Shown here piece after piece: positions 1-5,158 of a stretch of 7,392 nucleotides of DNA (position 1 is its first letter; each line of letters opens with the position of its first letter). Made by a program: the position numbers and the translations under genes. The notes under the pieces are model-generated. The model did not search any database. It was not told the origin of the DNA and was given only the letters and a program-made list of their open reading frames with translations. The DNA is from JBNJEM01 sp051745935 (GTDB lineage Bacteria > Planctomycetota > Planctomycetia > Pirellulales > Pirellulaceae), in contig JBNJEM010000397.1 in assembly GCA_051745935.1 (NCBI GenBank), positions 1-7,392 of the forward strand. Direction: 5' to 3'.

Positions 1-509
1 GGGCGGTTAATCCCGCGCTGTCATGAGGTAAGCGGCCGGTGTGCCGGTCAAGGTCCGCCGCGATGGAAACTCTCCTGTTAATCTAGGAAAAATAGAACAA
101 ACATAGGCGGGGACGCAATCTCGTTCGATCGAATTCTGCCACACGGAATGAACCCGCAGTTCGCTCCAACCCGATTAGATAGACTGCCCGTTTACGGCTC
201 AACGTTCAGGTTTTGCGCTGGTGGAGCGGATTCCTGGCGTGACAACTTGAATCAAGGAATTGGTTTCGAGGGGGGCCGCGATGAAGCCGCCCCCTGGGGC
301 GTCCGGCTTTGTTCGGCGTGACAGGGGGGGTGCTGGATGGAACGGGCCTGACTCGGGTTGTGGCAGTCGAGTCGCACGTGGTTGGTTCCGGGGTTTACGC
401 CTCTCTCTGAAAGGGGCTACAGTAGGCGATCCCGTGTTATGCCGCTGTTCAGCATGGGATTGGTCCCTAATGGTTTCCGGCATGTGCGGTGGGTACGGGG
501 CGAGATAGG
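1..509. other. Upstream non-coding region, no supported gene
   Basis: I see no convincing gene in this half-kilobase. It probably contains the promoter and 5' leader of the downstream operon, but I could not identify a -35/-10 pair or a sigma-54 site with confidence. Visible structure includes an AT-rich island at about 75-112, which stands out against GC-rich surroundings. There is a perfect 10-bp palindrome, TTCGATCGAA, at 124-133. Around 268-310 there are competing inverted repeats, including AAGCCG at 284-289 with CGGCTT at 304-309 enclosing CCCC/GGGG. Short open frames here have compositions unlike the neighbouring genes. Confidence 0.6.
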
Positions 510-3500
510 ATGTACTGGATATTGCGACTAAGAGCGATCACGATACTGCTGCTCTGCGGGTTGGCGCAGCCGGCTCTGGCGGGGTTGGCCGACGATCAAT
601 ATGCGGTGGCGGCGCATCACTACGCCAAGGCCCGATGGGAACTGGCCATCGAGGAGTTCACGCAATTCTTGGAAGACTATCCCGATCACGATCGGGCTGA
701 TTCGGTGGTGTTCTTTTTAGCTGAGTCATTGGTCCAAGTGGAGCGGTATCAGGCGGCGCATGCCCGTTTTTCCGAGTATTTGGAGCGGTCTCCCGAGGGC
801 AAGTACGAACGGCAAAGCCGGTTCCGAGTGGGGGAAACCTTGTACTTGGACGGAAAACACCGGGAGGCACGCGGTTTTCTGGAGCAATTCGTCGCGACGT
901 ATCCGGAAGACGAGCTTTGCGAGTATGCCTACCCCTATTTAGGGGAGATCGGGTTGGCGGAAGGCGATCCGGAAGCAGCACAGCGGGCATTTGAGCGGGG
1001 CCTGAAGCAGTTTCCCGACGGGGCCTTGTCGCAAGAATGCCGCTTTGGATTGGCTCGGTCGCTGGAACAGTTGGATGACGCCGAAGGGGCGATTCGGTTC
1101 TACGAATTCCTGGGGGGCAGCGAGCGTCGGACGGCAATCAGTGATGACGCGTTGCTGCAGTTGGGAATCTTGCTCTATCACCAAGGTCGTTTTGAGGAGG
1201 CGATCGCCGCCTTGCAGCGAAAACGGGAGCAGTATCCTGGTGGCGATCTGGCTCCCCATGTCGCCTATTGGCTGGGAATCAGTCAGACGGAACGCGGCCG
1301 ATTCCAGAAAGCGGTGGAGACGCTGACCGCGGCCACGAGTCGCTTCGAGGACCACGAGTTGGGGCCGGCGTTGGTATTTGCAACGGGCGAGGCCCACCAC
1401 AAGATGGGGGACTTCCCCGAGGCCGAACGTTTCTATCAGCGGGTAATGGAGCAGTACCCGGACAGTAAGTGGACGGATGACAGTTTGCGGGCTCTTATCC
1501 AAGTGGCGTGGGAAACGGAGGACCACGCGGGGGTGAACGAATTAGCCGAGCGGTTTGCTCAAGAGCATGAGGGAAGCCCATTGTTGCCGCTGGTCCAGCA
1601 AATGTCTGCCCGAGTGTACCTGAAGCAGGCTGAGTACGAGCGGGCCATCGCGTTGCTGCGGCCAAGTTTGGACGCCGTTTTGGAGGAGGAAACGAAGGCG
1701 GCTCCATCAGCGCCGCGGACGGATCCTTCCGCTTCGTCCATGCCCCGGCAGATCGAGTCAGGGGTAACGGCGGCGTCGGCGCGTTACTATTTGGCCCTGG
1801 CATTGCTGGGGGCCGAGCGGTACACGGAAGCGTTGGAGCAGTTCGACGCGTTGGCGGACGCGCGGACGCCGCGTGAACTGGTCGATGGCGTGCGAATGGC
1901 CCGGGCTTCCGCCTTGCTGGAGCTGGAACGGTACGAGGAGGCCGTCGAGCCGTTGCGCCAGTATCTGGAAGCTCGGCCGGACGGTCCCGAGGCCGGGAAG
2001 TGTCGCGCTCAGCTGGCCGTGACGTCTGCCCGGCTGGATCGTTGGGACGATGTGAAGCGTCTGTTCCTGCAGATGAAGGAGCGGCACGCCGGGCATGAAG
2101 CCTATTTGTCGGCGCTGGAATACCTGGCCGAGGCCGCCTACGACAAGGACCGGAAAAAGCTGGCCGAGAGCATGTTTCGCGAGCTGGCTCAAGACGGGAA
2201 TCCGGAGCGGTACGTGATGCGGGGGATGTCCGGACTGGCCTGGCTCGATTGGACCCGGGAAGACGAAACGTCCCGATCAGCACGCCGATTCGAACAGCTG
2301 TTGGAGCGGTTTCCGGAGAGCCCGTTGGCGGCCGAAGCCGCCATGATGCGGGGGCGGGCTTTGGAAAAGGACAACAAGCCCGAAGGGGCTTTGGCGATGT
2401 ACCGGTTGGTCCGAGATCGGTATGCGGATTCGCCGCATGTCAGTTCGGCCACGTTGGCCGCCGCTCGAATTCACGATGGGTTGGAGCAGGATCGGGCGGC
2501 GGAACCGCTGTTGCGCGAATGGCTCGAACAGTATCCATCGTCCGATCAGCGTCCCAGCGCGCTCTACCGGTTGGCGTGGGTGCTGGTCGATCTGCAGCGC
2601 GAGGAGGAAGCCGACGGGGTCTTCCGCCAACTCCACCAAGAGTGCCGCTCCAGTCGCTACTGGTCCGACGCCACATACCGGTTGGCGGAGCGAGCCGCCC
2701 GAAATGAGCAGTATGAAGAGGCCGACGCACTGGCTCGAGAGATCATTGAGGAAGCCAAAGACGCCAAGATGGTCGCCCACTCGCTCTATTTGCGCGGGCA
2801 ACTGGCCGCGGCCAACAAGCGGTGGAAGGACGCGGTTGAACCCCTACAAAGGCTGGTCAAGGAATATCCCGACAGTTCGCAACGGTTACCGGCCGAATAT
2901 TGGCTGGCGGAAGCGTATTATCGGCGGCATGAGTATGGCAAGGCGGGCAAGCTCTTTGAAAAGCTCCACGAACAAACACGCGACCGTGGTGAAGCGTGGG
3001 TGGCGATGATTCCCTTGCGGCACGCACAAGGGCTCGCCCGTCAGGGGCGGTGGGAAGAGGCCTTCGACGTGGCGTCTCAAATCCGGGCCCGATTTCCCGA
3101 TTTCTCCCAGCAGCACGAAGTCGACTATTTGCTGGGACGATATCACGCCAGCCGGGCGGAGTTTTCGGAATCACGGGCGGCCTACTTGCGGGTGATTCAG
3201 TCCGAGACCGGCCGCGCGTCGGAGACGGCTGCCGTGGCCCAGTGGATGATCGGCGAAACCTACTTCATGCAGGAACAGTACGATCAAGCCATCAAAGCTT
3301 ACTACCGCGTGGAAGGGCTGTACGACTTCGCGCGATGGAAAGCGGCGGCATTGCTGCAGGCCGGCAAATGCCACGAGATGCTGGGCCGCTGGAATGAGGC
3401 GATCGAGTCGTACAGCCAGGTCCTCGAACACTACGCGGACACCCGTTTCGCGGAAAAAGCAAACAAGCGATTACACGTTGCACGACAAGAAGCCGGTCCA

Positions 3501-3515
3501 AGCCAGACTCGATAG
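510..3515 (+). CDS. Large exported TPR-repeat protein (CpoB/YbgF- or BamD-like repeats)
   Basis: This encodes about 1001 residues, almost all helical TPR-type repeats. ATG 510 is preferred over the in-frame GTG at 489 because it begins directly with a signal peptide: residues 1-24 have Arg6/Arg8, the hydrophobic stretch ITILLLCGL and an Ala-Leu-Ala cleavage site before Gly25. The Shine-Dalgarno sequence is weak either way. Cys16 does not sit in a good lipobox, so signal peptidase I processing is expected. Repeats of roughly 35-40 residues follow from about residue 28 to 990. Many end in a Tyr/Phe-Pro-Asp/Glu turn (residues 57, 131, 168, 242, 316, 601, 675, 786 and 862), followed by a helix rich in Ala, Tyr and Leu. 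This spacing is typical of the YbgF/CpoB and BamD TPR class. A low-complexity Ala/Pro/Ser stretch at about 392-418 breaks the array in two. No catalytic domain is visible. The likely role is a periplasmic or envelope protein-interaction scaffold for the ExbB/ExbD complex encoded downstream; that role is inferred from context. It could instead be an unrelated assembly factor. Confidence 0.95.
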   Translation: MYWILRLRAITILLLCGLAQPALAGLADDQYAVAAHHYAKARWELAIEEFTQFLEDYPDHDRADSVVFFLAESLVQVERYQAAHARFSEYLERSPEGKYERQSRFRVGETLYLDGKHREARGFLEQFVATYPEDELCEYAYPYLGEIGLAEGDPEAAQRAFERGLKQFPDGALSQECRFGLARSLEQLDDAEGAIRFYEFLGGSERRTAISDDALLQLGILLYHQGRFEEAIAALQRKREQYPGGDLAPHVAYWLGISQTERGRFQKAVETLTAATSRFEDHELGPALVFATGEAHHKMGDFPEAERFYQRVMEQYPDSKWTDDSLRALIQVAWETEDHAGVNELAERFAQEHEGSPLLPLVQQMSARVYLKQAEYERAIALLRPSLDAVLEEETKAAPSAPRTDPSASSMPRQIESGVTAASARYYLALALLGAERYTEALEQFDALADARTPRELVDGVRMARASALLELERYEEAVEPLRQYLEARPDGPEAGKCRAQLAVTSARLDRWDDVKRLFLQMKERHAGHEAYLSALEYLAEAAYDKDRKKLAESMFRELAQDGNPERYVMRGMSGLAWLDWTREDETSRSARRFEQLLERFPESPLAAEAAMMRGRALEKDNKPEGALAMYRLVRDRYADSPHVSSATLAAARIHDGLEQDRAAEPLLREWLEQYPSSDQRPSALYRLAWVLVDLQREEEADGVFRQLHQECRSSRYWSDATYRLAERAARNEQYEEADALAREIIEEAKDAKMVAHSLYLRGQLAAANKRWKDAVEPLQRLVKEYPDSSQRLPAEYWLAEAYYRRHEYGKAGKLFEKLHEQTRDRGEAWVAMIPLRHAQGLARQGRWEEAFDVASQIRARFPDFSQQHEVDYLLGRYHASRAEFSESRAAYLRVIQSETGRASETAAVAQWMIGETYFMQEQYDQAIKAYYRVEGLYDFARWKAAALLQAGKCHEMLGRWNEAIESYSQVLEHYADTRFAEKANKRLHVARQEAGPSQTR

Positions 3516-3605
3516 CGGCACCGGTTTCCAACCCGTGACTGAAATACCGAACAAACCAGAACGTAACCGTTCACGAGCAAGAGACTGATATTTGCGGACG
3601 TTCGC

Positions 3606-3677
3606 ACGTTCGTTGCACGGCTTGAAGGAAGGCTTTTCAAGGTGCGCGCCGTTTGGCCGGCGACACTAAACGAACGT
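3606..3677 (+). promoter_or_regulatory. Possible structured leader (nested inverted repeats, three-way-junction shape)
   Basis: The outer arms ACGTTCGTT (3606-3614) and AACGAACGT (3669-3677) are perfectly complementary over 9 bp. Between them lie two separate inverted repeats: CTTGAA 3621-3626 with TTCAAG 3636-3641, and CGCCG 3647-3651 with CGGCG 3658-3662. Taken together they fold on paper into a closed stem with two internal hairpins. This could be an RNA regulatory element or a DNA operator for exbB. It does not match any riboswitch class I recognise. GC-rich DNA makes chance stems common, so confidence is low. Confidence 0.3.
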
Positions 3678-3743
3678 CGCCCTTTGGGCTGGGCGCGATC
3701 AACGCCGTTATGCAGGGGATGAGTAGCGATGCAGTCGACACGA

Positions 3744-3751
3744 AAGGAAGG
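3744..3751 (+). promoter_or_regulatory. Ribosome binding site deciding the exbB start
   Basis: AAGGAAGG lies 4 bases before ATG 3756. It supports that start over the in-frame ATG at 3729, which would add nine charged residues in front of the signal peptide. Confidence 0.75.
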
Positions 3752-3755
3752 CACG

Positions 3756-4559
3756 ATGCGAGGGATTGGGATTGCCGTGATAATGGGGCTGATCGTTGCC
3801 GCGGCGATGAGCAGCGTTTATGCTCAACCGGCAATGCCGCCGGACATTTCGGACGCGACTGACACCCGAAGCGACCAAGGAGGAGAAGAAACCGTGATTC
3901 CGACCGACAGTTTATTGGCGGCCTTTCAGGACGGTGGGCTGTTAATGATTCCAATTGGATTCTGTTCGTTCGTGTTGTTGGTGTTCGTGTTTGAACGCGT
4001 GGTCAGTTTGCGTCAGGGTCGCGTGATTCCACGACCGTTCGTGCGGCGGTTCCTGGAACAACTGCGGGAGGAGCAATTGACGCGAGATGAGGCGTTGGCG
4101 TTGTGCGAGAAGAACAAGAGCCCTGTTTCCGACGTGTTCGCGGCGGCTGTGCGCAAATGGGGGCGTTCGTCCGTTGAAGTGGAGCAGGCCGTGATCGATA
4201 CGGGCGAACGCGTGACGAACGATCTTCGGCGGTATCTGAGATTGTTCAACGGGATTTCCACCATCAGCCCCCTACTGGGACTTTTGGGGACGGTGCTGGG
4301 CATGATTCGCGCTTTCAACGCGATTGTCCACTCGGGCGCCATGGGACGCCCCGAGCTGTTGGCGGGAGGGATTAGCCAGGCGCTGTTGACGACCGCGGCG
4401 GGGCTTACGGTGGCGATCCCCGCCTTGATCGCTTATTTGTACTTCGTCAGTCGCGTGGATCGTTTGGTGATCTCCATCGATTCGCTGGGGCAACAGGTGG
4501 TTGATTTGGTTTCCGGCGACTCGCCCAGTAACCGCAAAAGCGAGCGAAAGGCGGCATGA
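3756..4559 (+). CDS. exbB: ExbB/TolQ/MotA-family proton-channel subunit
   Basis: This is 267 residues from ATG 3756, chosen because a good Shine-Dalgarno sequence precedes it and it starts a clean signal peptide (residues 1-23, ending VYA before Gln24). A cleavable N-terminal leader is absent from E. coli ExbB/TolQ but is seen in many homologues from other phyla. Three core membrane helices are visible at about 60-80 (ending Phe-Glu-Arg), 166-187 and 205-231, with a cytoplasmic segment of about 85 residues between the first two. The second helix carries GLLGTV with Thr179, matching ExbB Thr148. The third carries SQALLTTAAGL with Thr213, matching ExbB Thr181. The position of the conserved ExbB Glu176 is Gln208 here. 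The product would form the pentameric channel around ExbD that converts ion-motive force into movement. It lies 66 bases upstream of exbD and is surely co-transcribed with it. MotA is excluded by gene order and by the ExbD partner; TolQ versus ExbB cannot be separated from sequence alone. Confidence 0.95.
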   Translation: MRGIGIAVIMGLIVAAAMSSVYAQPAMPPDISDATDTRSDQGGEETVIPTDSLLAAFQDGGLLMIPIGFCSFVLLVFVFERVVSLRQGRVIPRPFVRRFLEQLREEQLTRDEALALCEKNKSPVSDVFAAAVRKWGRSSVEVEQAVIDTGERVTNDLRRYLRLFNGISTISPLLGLLGTVLGMIRAFNAIVHSGAMGRPELLAGGISQALLTTAAGLTVAIPALIAYLYFVSRVDRLVISIDSLGQQVVDLVSGDSPSNRKSERKAA

Positions 4560-4610
4560 TGATCCGGCCCCGTCAACTCGAAGTTCGGATGCCCGCGTCA
4601 GGTTTTGTGC

Positions 4611-4616
4611 GGAGAG
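4611..4616 (+). promoter_or_regulatory. Ribosome binding site of exbD
   Basis: GGAGAG lies 10 bases before ATG 4627. It supports this start rather than the longer in-frame extension reaching back to 4501, which would overlap exbB and add a polar tail before the membrane helix. Confidence 0.6.
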
Positions 4617-4626
4617 AGAAACGACC

Positions 4627-5046
4627 ATGCCCCTGAAAACTCACCAGGACGAACAGCCGACGCTCAACTTGACCCCCATGATCGACATCATGTTCCTGCT
4701 CATCATCTTCTTCATGGTGGGAACGAAGTTCGCTGAATGGGAACACAAACTAGCCTTGAAAGTGCCGGAAGTCAAAGAGACCGAGACGCTGGCCCCAGCG
4801 CCGGAGAAACGCGTGATCAACGTGTACCAGGACGGCCGGATTTCTCTGGATCGCGACTTCGTAACCCTTGATGAATTGACGACACGGCTGAGCTCGGCGC
4901 GGCGGCAATACAGCGGTTTGGGCGTAATGGTGCGCGGTGATGCCGAGGGCGCGTTCCAGCACGTCGCCACCGTATTGGGGGCGTGTCGCGAAGCTGGCAT
5001 CACGGACATGGGAATCTCGGTGCGGCTGGCAAGTAAGCCGCGGTGA
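4627..5046 (+). CDS. exbD: ExbD/TolR-family energy-transduction subunit
   Basis: This is 139 residues, the usual ExbD/TolR length. A short cytoplasmic N-terminus (1-12) leads into the family signature LNLTPMIDIMFLLIIFFM at residues 13-30, a single membrane helix with the essential Asp at residue 20. That residue corresponds to ExbD Asp25 and TolR Asp23, which take part in proton translocation. The rest, from about 36, is a periplasmic domain with the alternating strand/helix pattern of the family, including a VINVYQDGRISLD strand pair and a final strand near 125-135. In the complex it sits as a dimer inside the ExbB pentamer pore and couples to TonB or TolA. It directly follows exbB and precedes the TonB-like fusion gene by 112 bases. 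All key residues appear intact. Confidence 0.95.
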   Translation: MPLKTHQDEQPTLNLTPMIDIMFLLIIFFMVGTKFAEWEHKLALKVPEVKETETLAPAPEKRVINVYQDGRISLDRDFVTLDELTTRLSSARRQYSGLGVMVRGDAEGAFQHVATVLGACREAGITDMGISVRLASKPR

Positions 5047-5158
5047 GGGGATATTCGGCGCGCTCAGGGCACGCGGAACCGCCCGCGATGGACGTTCGCG
5101 TCCGTTTGAAATGGTCCAGAAGACATAGGATACTGCCAAGCAGTAGTAGCAACAGACT
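5047..5158. other. exbD to TonB-like gene intergenic gap with TTCG hairpin
   Basis: This 112-base gap has a perfect 5-bp inverted repeat with a TTCG loop, GGACG 5090-5094 and CGTCC 5099-5103, extendable by one wobble and one A-T pair (5088-5105). No T-run follows, so it is not a standard terminator; it could affect mRNA processing. Two consecutive TAG codons (5144-5149) lie in frame just before the next gene. I see no good Shine-Dalgarno sequence in the last 20 bases. Confidence 0.5.

Larger units (their letters stand above)
3516..3755. other. Intergenic leader between TPR gene and exbB
   Basis: This 240-base gap contains no supported gene; a short open frame at 3653-3862 runs into exbB in another frame and looks spurious. 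It does contain tandem ACGTTCG copies at 3598-3604 and 3606-3612, an inverted copy at 3671-3677, and two small hairpins between them. No strong terminator with a T-run is visible, so read-through from the TPR gene is plausible. An internal promoter is also possible given the length of the gap, though I could not pinpoint one. Confidence 0.6.

Noticed and set aside
1..81. Possible gene ends at the left edge: a plus frame stopping at 79-81, and a minus frame open to the edge behind an AGGAGAG-like sequence.
   Set aside because: The plus frame gives 26 unremarkable residues. The minus frame has no ATG, GTG or TTG start at the right distance.
235..250. Possible sigma-54 promoter resembling TGGC...TTG.
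   Set aside because: The spacing between the GG and the downstream TTG is one base off and the final GC is missing, so the two essential dinucleotides are not both in place.
281..508. Short plus-strand open frame starting at ATG 281 after a G-rich, SD-like run and ending 1 base before the TPR start.
   Set aside because: The translated product is Gly/Arg/Trp-rich with no recognisable domain, and its composition suggests non-coding GC-rich DNA. The G-run before it is part of a structure-prone tract rather than a clear ribosome site.
658..3531. Long minus-strand open frames opposite the TPR gene.
   Set aside because: They are antisense shadows of a GC-rich coding gene, rich in Pro/Arg, with no domain. 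The plus frame has a signal peptide and regular TPR repeats.
4562..4590. Small hairpin between exbB and exbD (ATCCG/CGGAT with AACT/AGTT inside).
   Set aside because: It needs an 8-base one-sided bulge and there is no T-run; stems of this size are expected by chance.
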